Source: Nemertoderma westbladi
Lineage: Eukaryota; Xenacoelomorpha; Nemertodermatida; Nemertodermatidae
Assembly (NCBI GenBank): GCA_032718475.1
Contig: JAUCBJ010001560.1
Coordinates: 1 to 64,000, forward strand
Reading direction: 5' to 3'
Length of the DNA: 64,000 nt
Part shown: piece after piece, positions 9,226 to 16,785 of the stretch
Position numbering within the stretch: position 1 is the stretch's first letter
How the letters are laid out: every line of letters begins with the position of its first letter
The notes under the pieces: generated by a model
What the model was told of the DNA's origin: nothing
What the model saw: only the letters and a program-made list of their open reading frames with translations
Databases searched by the model: none
Made by a program: the position numbers and the translations under genes

Positions 9226-9822
9226 ATGGATAAATTTCTAAGTCGCAGCCGTGGGCGTGATTATTACCCGACGCTGGAAAACCCGGGAATAATAGTAGAT
9301 TTCCAATATTATACGCATCTTCCGCAGATCGACCAACACCCCGTTGCAACCATTTATTTTAAAGAGTTTGCGGCTTATAATACTACCATCAAATCATTAG
9401 AAAACGTATGGTTTATTAATGGTCCACCTGCAAAAATTTTAAGTTTAAGCGAATACGACCGTCTCACACAACTCGCCAATATTACGCATCACATTAATTT
9501 TGACTACGGATTTATGGACCAAAGCGCATTTAAAATGTACATACAGGAATGGTTACAAGAAAAAAAACGGTTGGGGTTTCAAATATTAATACGCGGAATA
9601 CCGAAATTATTTATTTTAAAAAATGAATTTAATGTGAATGGAACACTTCTAGAAACGTACGGCATAAACGAAAAATATGTTGATTATGACACCAAATGCC
9701 TTTTTCACGATTTTTCGGCAATAACAAATTGTGCCTACCATTCTGATAATAGTGATTTTTGTTTTAATTATTGTTCTGCGAAACTCGCGGTTGGTTATGG
9801 GAAATGGTTGTCGTCGAATTAA
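9226..9822 (+). CDS. Unknown Polinton protein (198 residues)
   Basis: Not recognised. It is a soluble-looking mixed protein with many aromatic residues; no signal peptide, membrane span or catalytic motif is evident. Three Cys lie near the end (CLFHDF, NCAYH, CFNYC), which could form a metal site or disulfides. Its place among capsid genes suggests a structural or assembly role (inference). The last 15 codons and the 3' flank lie in a 152-bp tandem duplication, so a copy of the C-terminal codons sits downstream without a start. Confidence 0.6.
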   Translation: MDKFLSRSRGRDYYPTLENPGIIVDFQYYTHLPQIDQHPVATIYFKEFAAYNTTIKSLENVWFINGPPAKILSLSEYDRLTQLANITHHINFDYGFMDQSAFKMYIQEWLQEKKRLGFQILIRGIPKLFILKNEFNVNGTLLETYGINEKYVDYDTKCLFHDFSAITNCAYHSDNSDFCFNYCSAKLAVGYGKWLSSN

Positions 9823-10079
9823 TGTATATATAATTAATTATTGCGTTATTATATGCTACTTATATTTGTAGATTACACATATACGTATGTAGTAAAGAAT
9901 TATTATTATATGTTATAATAAATACTCCTGCGAAACTCGCGGTTGGTTATGGGAAATGGTTGTCGGCGAATTAATGTATATATAATTAATTATTGCGTTA
10001 TTATATGCTACTTATATTTGTAGATTACACATATACGTATGTAGTAAAGAATTATTATTATATGTTATAATAAATACTC
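9776..10079. repeat. 152-bp tandem duplication of a gene 3' end plus intergenic region
   Basis: 9776-9927 and 9928-10079 are nearly identical; I see one substitution (TCGTCG versus TCGGCG). Each copy starts in the final codons of the 198-residue ORF, includes its stop, and ends just before the start of the 175-residue gene. The putative promoter or leader region of that gene is therefore doubled. The near identity implies a recent event. Confidence 0.92.
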
Positions 10080-10085
10080 ATAATA

Positions 10086-10613
10086 ATGTCAGATTCTGAT
10101 TTGTTTAAATTATATAGCACCCCACAAATCCAACTGGGAAGCGGGAATTATAGCGATATACCCGTTTTTAAGGGTGGAAGCATTCTCCCGGGGTTTGGCC
10201 CATCTACTGGTATATGGAATAATAAGAATAATAAATTCGGGCGGCGATACACCCAAAATCGCCAGCGCGGACGCGGAATATTAACAACTGGTCTGGGTAT
10301 ATTAGCCCGCAAGTTAGGGAGAAAGGTGCTAACTAAGGCACTCCCCAAAGCAGCGAAAGTAGCACGGAAATACATAATACCGGAAGGAAAACGTATTTTA
10401 CGCAGTAAAGCAGATGATTTGATAAATAAAGTGGCCGAGCGGTTAGAACCTCATCCAAAGACTCGCCAAATCGCCCAACGGGTATACAATGAATTTACAA
10501 ACCCGAAAAGTAAAAAAAAGAGGAGCGGGAAACGACGACACCCAAGTGTGGGTATGAACGTTGGGCGCAAACGTAAAAAGCGAAATAATAAATGCCGCGA
10601 TATTTTTATGTAA
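10086..10613 (+). CDS. Basic core/virion protein candidate with adenain-type cleavage motif
   Basis: 175 residues, strongly basic. The N-terminal region holds FKGGSILPGFG at 28-38, whose LPGFG (34-38) fits the adenain consensus (Met/Ile/Leu)-X-Gly-X-Gly, with the expected cut after F37. Then come an Arg/Gly-rich part (RRYTQNRQRGRG), an amphipathic stretch at about 64-95 (ILTTGLGILARKLGRKVLTK), a Glu/Lys-rich helix, and a highly basic C-terminus (SKKKRSGKRR, GRKRKKRNNK). By analogy with adenoviral precursor proteins this could be a DNA-condensing or membrane-active virion protein matured by the element's protease (inference). It lies directly upstream of the major capsid gene. Confidence 0.6.
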   Translation: MSDSDLFKLYSTPQIQLGSGNYSDIPVFKGGSILPGFGPSTGIWNNKNNKFGRRYTQNRQRGRGILTTGLGILARKLGRKVLTKALPKAAKVARKYIIPEGKRILRSKADDLINKVAERLEPHPKTRQIAQRVYNEFTNPKSKKKRSGKRRHPSVGMNVGRKRKKRNNKCRDIFM

Positions 10614-10622
10614 CTTAACAAA

Positions 10623-11873
10623 ATGAGTAAATTAGAATTATCATTATTCTCAAGTAAAACAAATCAGCGAGAATATACATCTTCACATTTTTCGGATATC
10701 TACCCGATTTCTACTCTTGACGCGAATGCCCGACAAATCGAGTTCTTTATACCCCAGTCAAATGTTCTATATACTGATTTAAAGAATTCGAAATTTCACA
10801 TTAAATATAAAATTACATGGGATGGTAATAGGGCTAACGACGATACAACCCTCCACCATCTTAATTACCCGGGTGGGTCACTATTTGAAAATTGTTCGTT
10901 ATATTTAAATGAAAAGCTAGTTGAAACCTCGAATGGGTTCTACGCCTATAAGTCTACGTTTCAGACATTACTGTTGACAGATGCTAACGAAAAACGCAGT
11001 ATTTTAAGTGCTGGTGGGTATGAAGATAATGATAATAATCTAGGTGGGGTACCTGTCGCTACTGAGAATGACGTTCGTGGGAATTATGTTAAATTCGTTG
11101 TGGCCCCAATTTTTTTAGACCTGGCAAGCCAGGACAAATTACTGCCGCCGGGAATTAACATTCGACTTCGTATAGACCGAGTATCGAATAATTTTTTTTT
11201 GAAAGTTGAACCCCCCGCAGGATTGGTAAACCCGAGAGTTGAAATCATGAATATTAATTTAAAAATAAAACGCCACAAGATTGATGCCGAGGTTATGCGC
11301 GCGCATTTGTTGGGGTCACAAAAAAATGACTTTATTTATAACTTGTTAAAACAAGAAGTGAAAACCTTCACTATTGGCGGTGGGCAATCCAGTTATACAG
11401 AATCGAACATAATCCAAGGGAAATTACCTAAGTATATTTTGGTTGGAATGCTTACCAACGCCAGCTTCAACGGGGAATTAAGCAGTAATCCGTTACATTT
11501 TAACCATTTCGGTTTAAATTATGCTGAACTAAACATCGACTCCCGTATTATACACGGGTATCCATATCGCCCTAACTTTCCAGAAAACAATTTTATGTTG
11601 GAATTCGAAAGTTTAATGAACGTGTTCAAGAGCTTGAGCGGCGTATTTTGCTCGCTAACACCAGAACGATTTCGTACCCAATTTCCTTTGATCGTATTTG
11701 ATCTTACTGCCGGCGGGGATCAAAGCCATGAGATTCAACCTAGTGTTCATACTAGTGGGCATTTGATTCTGAAATTTAGTAATGCGCTAGTTAACACTAT
11801 TAACGTTATATTAATGGCAAGCTATGACGCTCTTCTATCTATTTCGGAAGCCAAGGAAATAATAACTGAATAA
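10623..11873 (+). CDS. Major capsid protein (double jelly-roll, hexon-like)
   Basis: 416 residues. The opening LELSLFSSKTNQREY, the following 'PIS..DANARQIEFFIP' strand region, and the segment SLFENCSLYLNEKLVETSNG with YAYKSTFQTLL near residues 95-125 match the general layout of Polinton major capsid proteins (often annotated in animal genomes as F54H12.2-like). The remainder has alternating beta-rich blocks, as expected for two jelly rolls. The length is in the family range. By family knowledge it forms the icosahedral capsid shell. Intact frame; the start lies 9 bases after the basic protein's stop, and the protease gene follows 30 bases after its own. Confidence 0.85.
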   Translation: MSKLELSLFSSKTNQREYTSSHFSDIYPISTLDANARQIEFFIPQSNVLYTDLKNSKFHIKYKITWDGNRANDDTTLHHLNYPGGSLFENCSLYLNEKLVETSNGFYAYKSTFQTLLLTDANEKRSILSAGGYEDNDNNLGGVPVATENDVRGNYVKFVVAPIFLDLASQDKLLPPGINIRLRIDRVSNNFFLKVEPPAGLVNPRVEIMNINLKIKRHKIDAEVMRAHLLGSQKNDFIYNLLKQEVKTFTIGGGQSSYTESNIIQGKLPKYILVGMLTNASFNGELSSNPLHFNHFGLNYAELNIDSRIIHGYPYRPNFPENNFMLEFESLMNVFKSLSGVFCSLTPERFRTQFPLIVFDLTAGGDQSHEIQPSVHTSGHLILKFSNALVNTINVILMASYDALLSISEAKEIITE

Positions 11874-11903
11874 ATAAACTTTTAATGATACACGCACGCT
11901 AAG

Positions 11904-12344
11904 ATGTTGGACTCTATACAATTAGCGAAATTCCCGGTGGGGTCCGAATACATCGGTGTTTACGCAATCGACCAATTACACATAATACACACAAAAAAAA
12001 ATAAGCATAAACAAAATTATTCATTTATTATTAATAATCAACGTATAGGCCTACCTGGACAACACTGGTCTTGCGTGCGCGTGGTTAACAGAATTGCTTA
12101 TTATTTAGATTCGTTTGGTAAAGCGCCTCCACCAAAAATATCATATTGGTTGCATAAATATACCCAAAGGCATACTTGGAATCGTAAAATATTTCAAGCG
12201 CCACAATCGACTCAGTGTGGTCTATTTTGTCTGTATTATTTAACCGAGGTGCCGAAAAATCCCAGAGCAATGAATATATTCACCTCTAATTTGCGGTACA
12301 ATGATTTATTGTTATTACAGTGGACACTTTCATTAATAAAATAA
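11904..12344 (+). CDS. Adenain-like (Ulp1-fold) cysteine maturation protease
   Basis: 146 residues. Catalytic set visible: H54 in GQHWSC, D69 in YYLDSFGKAPP, and C105 in QSTQCGLFCLYYL, with Gln98 or Gln101 able to form the oxyanion hole. The spacing and the H-W and D-S-F-G contexts are those of adenoviral and Polinton proteases (C5 family). Role by family knowledge: cleavage of capsid and core precursors at GG or GXG sites. Shorter than the adenoviral enzyme but normal for Polintons. It follows the capsid gene by 30 bases. Confidence 0.9.
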   Translation: MLDSIQLAKFPVGSEYIGVYAIDQLHIIHTKKNKHKQNYSFIINNQRIGLPGQHWSCVRVVNRIAYYLDSFGKAPPPKISYWLHKYTQRHTWNRKIFQAPQSTQCGLFCLYYLTEVPKNPRAMNIFTSNLRYNDLLLLQWTLSLIK

Positions 12345-12571
12345 TTTATTTATTTTGGTTATGGGTATATTCAATTACGGTGTGTGAACATATTATTAGC
12401 GTTAATATTAATAATAAATATTTATTTCTTGGGTATATAGTAATAGCAATATTTTTAATAAATATATGGGACACGGTAAGTGATATGGGTTGGGGTCTTC
12501 ACAGAAACCTTACGGGCGGGGGTCTCTTTAACGTGTGGGCGGCTGGTAAAACCGGAAATAATAATAATTAG
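12320..12571 (+). CDS. Possible small membrane protein overlapping the protease 3' end
   Basis: 83 residues, unrecognised. Two hydrophobic stretches, about 8-24 (IIYLFWLWVYSITV) and 33-50 (KYLFLGYIVIAIFLINIW), fit two transmembrane helices; the C-terminus is Gly/Asn-rich. Its start is inside the protease gene (25-base overlap, different frame), an arrangement seen in compact viral genomes. It could be a minor membrane-interacting component or a chance ORF in AT-rich DNA. Confidence 0.4.
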   Translation: MDTFINKIIYLFWLWVYSITVCEHIISVNINNKYLFLGYIVIAIFLINIWDTVSDMGWGLHRNLTGGGLFNVWAAGKTGNNNN

Positions 12572-12922
12572 GCACAGAGCACATTGGAACCCAAGCATCT
12601 GCCGCCCAACTTATGCGGTTAACACAAAGGCCAGAATCTCAATCCAGGCTACGCGAATTAGGCAATAATTAAACGCTCTAACGACAATCAAAGCTCTGAG
12701 TTCAATTTACTCACATATGTGGGCAGTTTTGCAAAAGAAATAATATATAGATAATAATATAATATAGATACGCCGCGAAGCATAGAAAATTAGTTAGCTA
12801 GTTTGCTATATAATAACATTGAGAATAGTGATAGCGGCATCACTTTATTATTTTAATTTTTAATATTATTCTTATATTCTTATAATTTATTAATTATTAA
12901 ATTAATTTTCAATTCAATTTCA
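12572..12922. other. AT-rich gap, no gene seen
   Basis: No convincing ORF. TATATAG, ATAATATAAT and TTATTATTT runs dominate towards the 3' side. It could hold the 5' region of the 96-residue ORF. The right terminal inverted repeat of the Polinton cannot be recognised because the left one is outside the window. Confidence 0.5.
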
Positions 12923-13213
12923 ATGGCTGAAGGCGGTAAAAACCCGAAGTTATTAGTTGTCCAACCCTTCGAGTATCATCCTCCGCCATTTAATTTGGAA
13001 AAATCGAACAGGATTCGTCTCAAAAAATTTGAGTGGGCACGCAGGGTGTGGGTGATGCACTCAATTGAATTTAACTCACGGTATAATGATGATTTGGTCC
13101 CGACGCGCCCGGCGATCGTCTTGCCGATCGCTGGGGGGCGATCGATGTGTGTATGCCCCCCCGCGAATGGTCGGCGAAACACATACGCCGCCTCCAACCG
13201 AAAATTAATGTAA
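12923..13213 (+). CDS. Unknown ORF at the right end of the Polinton, possible first exon
   Basis: 96 residues starting MAEGGKNPKLLVVQPFEYH, Arg-rich, with no recognised domain. Base composition is less AT-rich than its flanks and ATG is in a reasonable context (TTTCAATGG). The frame ends at a TAA that sits inside a perfect splice-donor sequence (GTAAGT from 13210), so the ORF may instead be a first coding exon ending at 13209. A short ORF at 14157-14321 also has the words VQPFE near its start, which may mean a related fragment. Confidence 0.35.
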   Translation: MAEGGKNPKLLVVQPFEYHPPPFNLEKSNRIRLKKFEWARRVWVMHSIEFNSRYNDDLVPTRPAIVLPIAGGRSMCVCPPANGRRNTYAASNRKLM

Positions 13214-13560
13214 GTAATAATTTCGACAATTAATAATTATAAATACAATAACCTTACTTCGATGCTATCACTCACTTCATGGCTCGCCCCATAGGTAGAA
13301 TAATCAAATTAAAATAATATTATAAATACTATAACCTTATACTCACTTCACGGCTCGCCCCCCACAACTTGTTGCGTAGTGATAAGTATAAATACAATAA
13401 CCTCACTTCGATGCTATCACTCACTTCATGGCTCGCCCCCATAAGTCTGTGTTTATTTACCTTTTTAGTTGTTGCGTCATAACCTTACTTCGATGCTATC
13501 ACTCACTTCATGGCTCGCCCCATAAGTAGAATAATCAAATCATTAAAGAGCCGCCGTTAG
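13214..13560. repeat. Short interspersed copies of an ACTCACTTCATGGCTCGCCCC motif
   Basis: At least four copies, around 13270-13295, 13340-13362, 13408-13440 and 13500-13522, of a block reading roughly CGATGCTATCACTCACTTCA followed by TGGCTCGCCCC. Blocks of AATAATCAAAT and CTGTGTTTAT also recur between them. The reverse complement of the same core (GGGGCGAGCCACGAAGTGAG) begins both 2.5-kb repeats at 16786 and 21833, so this is a family of related repeat ends rather than a local curiosity. Confidence 0.75.
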
Positions 13561-13675
13561 TCTGTGTTTATTCACCTTTTTTTAGTCGTTGCGTCTGTAA
13601 TAGTCTATCATGTTAAAGACTTTATTAAATAAATTGGAGATGAGCTGTTGCAACTGTAATTAAAAGTGTAATATT

Positions 13676-13801
13676 ATGGGTTTGCCCACTTTACCTATTG
13701 CGGTTCAAGGTCAAACGCCGACCGGTAGACACGAATTAATTAAATTACTTCCGTCTGTGGACTGGCCTTATACCGCATATGTCGCATATACACAGTGGTG
13801 A
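13676..13801 (+). CDS. Very short ORF, doubtful
   Basis: 41 residues, MGLPTLPIAVQGQTPTGRHE and onward, stopping at 13801. No family recognised. The first 30 residues have ordinary protein composition and the rest runs into the GGTAACC-type repeats. It may be an exon fragment or chance. Confidence 0.15.
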   Translation: MGLPTLPIAVQGQTPTGRHELIKLLPSVDWPYTAYVAYTQW

Positions 13802-14060
13802 CATATGTCACATATGCACAATGGTAACCATAGTAACCATGGCGGGGTCAAGAATGGTAACCATGGTAACCATAGTAAGTGGGTGGGGCAACAATAGTAA
13901 TCATAGTAAGTAGGCGGGGCGCGCCTGCAAACTGGTCTTATACCGTGTATGTCACATATATACACAGCGGTGACATATGTTACATATGCACAATGGTAAC
14001 CATGGTAACCATAGTAAGTGGGTGGGGAAACAATAGTAATCATAGTAAGTAGGCGGGGCA
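13756..14060. repeat. Duplicated block rich in GGTAACCATAGTAA motifs
   Basis: The segment 13756-13912 (ACTGG..TTATACCG, a CATATG-rich part, then GGTAACCATAGTAA runs and AGTAGGCGGGGC) recurs at about 13930-14060 with small changes. The internal CATAT/ATATG and GGTTACC/GGTAACC pieces are palindromic. Long minus-strand ORFs over it are low-complexity shadows. Confidence 0.8.
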
Positions 14061-14156
14061 AGAGCCGTTCGGCAAATTCTTTAACATGGTAGACTATGGC
14101 AGACGCTGTCTCAATCACGTTGTTTAGCATACTACTGCCGTCACCTGGTCGACGAC

Positions 14157-14321
14157 ATGAATCCCGGTCCTCCTGTGCAACCCTTCGAAATGAAGTTTGA
14201 TTCGCGTTTGGCGCGAAATGCATTTAATGTGTTGGTGATTCCCGGGTGGATGACTCCCGGGAATTTCGCGATGAAATCGTTTACGAGATGTAGTGCCATC
14301 GTGGGCGAGGAGGACGTGTGA
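14157..14321 (+). CDS. Short ORF, possible gene remnant
   Basis: 54 residues (MNPGPPVQPFEMKFDSRLAR and onward), with the frame open upstream of the ATG for several codons. No domain recognised. The VQPFE word is shared with the ORF at 12923. It could be a fragment of the same gene family broken by repeat insertions. Confidence 0.2.
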   Translation: MNPGPPVQPFEMKFDSRLARNAFNVLVIPGWMTPGNFAMKSFTRCSAIVGEEDV

Positions 14322-14570
14322 ATACCAAGCATCGGTTTCACATGGGTTGCTTTCACTTTGTCGATATCCTTTATTGGTTACAGTTAGAAACTTCGCAATT
14401 TCAACCATAGAGTACATGATTATTGGGGCGATTTTACCATTGAAGGTTCGTAGACCTGTTTCAATAGATAGCAGCTTTAAATTTTGTATAAATGAATTAT
14501 CGTTAAGGTTATACTGTATAAACCATCAAAACTTCAACATCTTATCTTCTGATTTATCATAAGCAGTTGC

Positions 14571-15710
14571 TGCTTCACAATCAACTACAGCGATTGTCTT
14601 TCTGTATCTGATTAACTATAAACAGTCGCTGCTTCACAATCAACTACACCAATTGTTTTCTCTGTTTCTGAATGACTATAAACAGTTGCAGCTTCACTAT
14701 CAACTACACCAATTGTTGTATCTGTTTCTGATTGACTATAAACAGTCGCTGCTTCACAATCAACTACACCAATTGTTTTCTCTGTTTCTGAATGACTATA
14801 AACAGTTGCAGCTTCACTATCAACTACACCAATTGTTGTATCTGTTTCTGATTGACTATAAACAGTCGCTGCTTCACTATCAACTACACCAATTGTTTTA
14901 TCTGTTTCTGATTGACTATAAACAGTCGCTGCTTCACTATCAACTACACCAATTGTTTTATCTGTTTCTGGTTGACTATAAACAGTCGCTGCTTCACTAT
15001 CAACTACAGCGATTCTCTTATCTGTTTCTGATTGACTATAAACAGTCGCTGCTTCACAATCAACTACACCAATTGATTTATCTGTTTCTGATTGACTATA
15101 AACAGACGCTGCTTCACAATCAACTACACCAATTGTTTTATCTGTTTCTGATTGACTATAAACAGTTGCTGCTTCACTATCAACTACACCAATTGTATCA
15201 TCCTCATCTGATTGACTATAAACAGTCGCTGCTTCACAATCAACTACAGCGATTGTTTTATCTGTTTCTGATTGACTATAAACAGTCGCTGCTTCACAAT
15301 CAACTACACCAATTGTTTTCTCTGTTTCTGAATGACTATAAACAGTCGCTGCTTCACAATCAACTACACCAATTGATTTATCTGTTTCTGATTGACTATA
15401 AACAGACGCTGCTTCACAATCAACTACACCAATTGTTTTATCTGTTTCTGATTGACTATAAACAGTTGCTGCTTCACTATCAACTACACCAATTGTATCA
15501 TCCTCATCTGATTGACTATAAACAGTCGCTGCTTCACAATCAACTACAGCGATTGTTTTATCTGTTTCTGATTGACTATAAACAGTCGCTGCTTCACAAT
15601 CAACTACACCAATTGTTTTCTCTGTTTCTGATTGACTATAAACAGTTGCTGCTTCACTATCAACTACACCAATTATATCATCCTCATCTGATTGACTATA
15701 AACAGCTGCT
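14571..15710. repeat. 60-bp in-frame minisatellite in the alpha-kinase exon, with a 300-bp higher-order period
   Basis: About 19 units of exactly 60 bp, each with CAACTACACCAATTGTTT, CTGATTGACTATAAACAG and TGCTTCACAAT. Units 15061-15300 are repeated unchanged at 15361-15600, so blocks of five units (300 bp) have been duplicated as a piece. One unit beyond the stop codon (14561-14612) still has repeat sequence, showing that the coding region was longer. Length divisible by three keeps the frame in both directions, which also creates a long + strand shadow ORF. Confidence 0.95.
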
Positions 15711-16709
15711 TCACCATCGACCTTGTCAATCGCATTTTCCCCTTCTGATTGACAATAACTATCAATTGCTGTTACTTTGGAGCAGATTATTGCAATGGTC
15801 TTTGTATTTTCATTTTTTCCAGTATCTTCAGAATTCATTACGGATTGCTTTGCTACACTATCACAGCCATTTACATTCCTAATACTGCAATTACAATTAC
15901 AAAATCGATTGTCAATTTTACTTATTTTAATTGGTAAGTTAGTAACTGAATCATGTTTAAATACGTATTTGTATTTGTCAGCAATAATTATTTCTGGAAT
16001 ACGATATTCATCCAATCTCAAACTTTTACATTTATCACTACAAACAGGATGTTGGCGAATGAAAAAGTCTTGCATTCCAGTAATCCCCCTGTTTCCTCTT
16101 CCATATCTATGATTTATTTTATCTCTACAATGCAGTTGGGGGTCTGTTAGAATGTAGGCATCACCCTTAGTAAAGCCCTGAATATCAACTACAATCTCTT
16201 CGCCTTGAGATTCTACAAACGTGAAATGAGAAAAAGTTAGGCCAAGTTCTTCTAGAGTGGCTTGTTTGTTAACATAAGCTTCATTGTTAGAAATTTTTAT
16301 CCATTCATTACCTCCAAATGGTTCCAGATTGAAATAGTTTATTCCTCTTATAGGTCGATATAACTCGATAAACTTAACTGGTAAGAAAGTTATATGTTCA
16401 CATTCGAGAGCAGACTTTTGAGCAATAATATTAAATTTTTCTGCATAATTTGCTGCACAATGTTGGCAGTAAAGGTCTTCCCAGTACTGATTTCTTTCAG
16501 TTCCAATGTGTCTGTAGCGTTTTCCCAAATTCAAACTCCAAGTTTGATCAATTCTGTAATCTAAAACTTTTACATTGAATGGAATCCTATGAGCTCCCCT
16601 TTTGTACTTTGGCAGGGATATATCTTCTCCAATATAAACTAAGCAACTGCTGGTTTTATATTGCTCATTATCACTAGATAATTCGTATAAAATATGTCTC
16701 CCATGGATA
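14612..16709 (-). CDS. Alpha-kinase domain exon with about 17 coding 20-residue repeats
   Basis: Atypical (alpha-) protein kinase of the MHCK/EF2K type. Numbering from the internal ATG at 16534: an alpha-C-like helix YWEDLYCQHCAANYAEKFN (17-35), hinge region EPFGGNEWIKISNN (71-84), FSHFTF (101-106), catalytic VVDIQG (115-120), TDPQLH (130-135), the glycine-rich YGRGNRG (144-150), and zinc ligands FF..H162..C165...C169. The N-lobe glycine-rich part (KRGAHRIPF) lies upstream of that ATG in the same open frame, so 16534 is not the real start. The frame is open to 16714, with a possible acceptor (ACAAAG, exon from 16709). The C-terminal part is tandem repeats of the type VYSQSETDKTIGVVDCEAAT. The stop at 14612 is a single change inside a repeat unit. 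No substrate can be inferred. Confidence 0.82.
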
Positions 16710-16785
16710 CTTTGTCATAATTGGTGTCTTGGATAGGTGGTAATGAAGATAGGCCAATTGAAATATCATTCAATAACTTGGTGGT

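Noticed and set aside
13768-14223. 151-residue minus ORF rich in YYGYHGYH
   Set aside because: Translation of the duplicated GGTAACCATAG repeats.
14653-15882. 409-residue + strand ORF
   Set aside because: Antisense of the alpha-kinase repeat tail; Leu/Gln/Tyr-rich periodic sequence with no domain.
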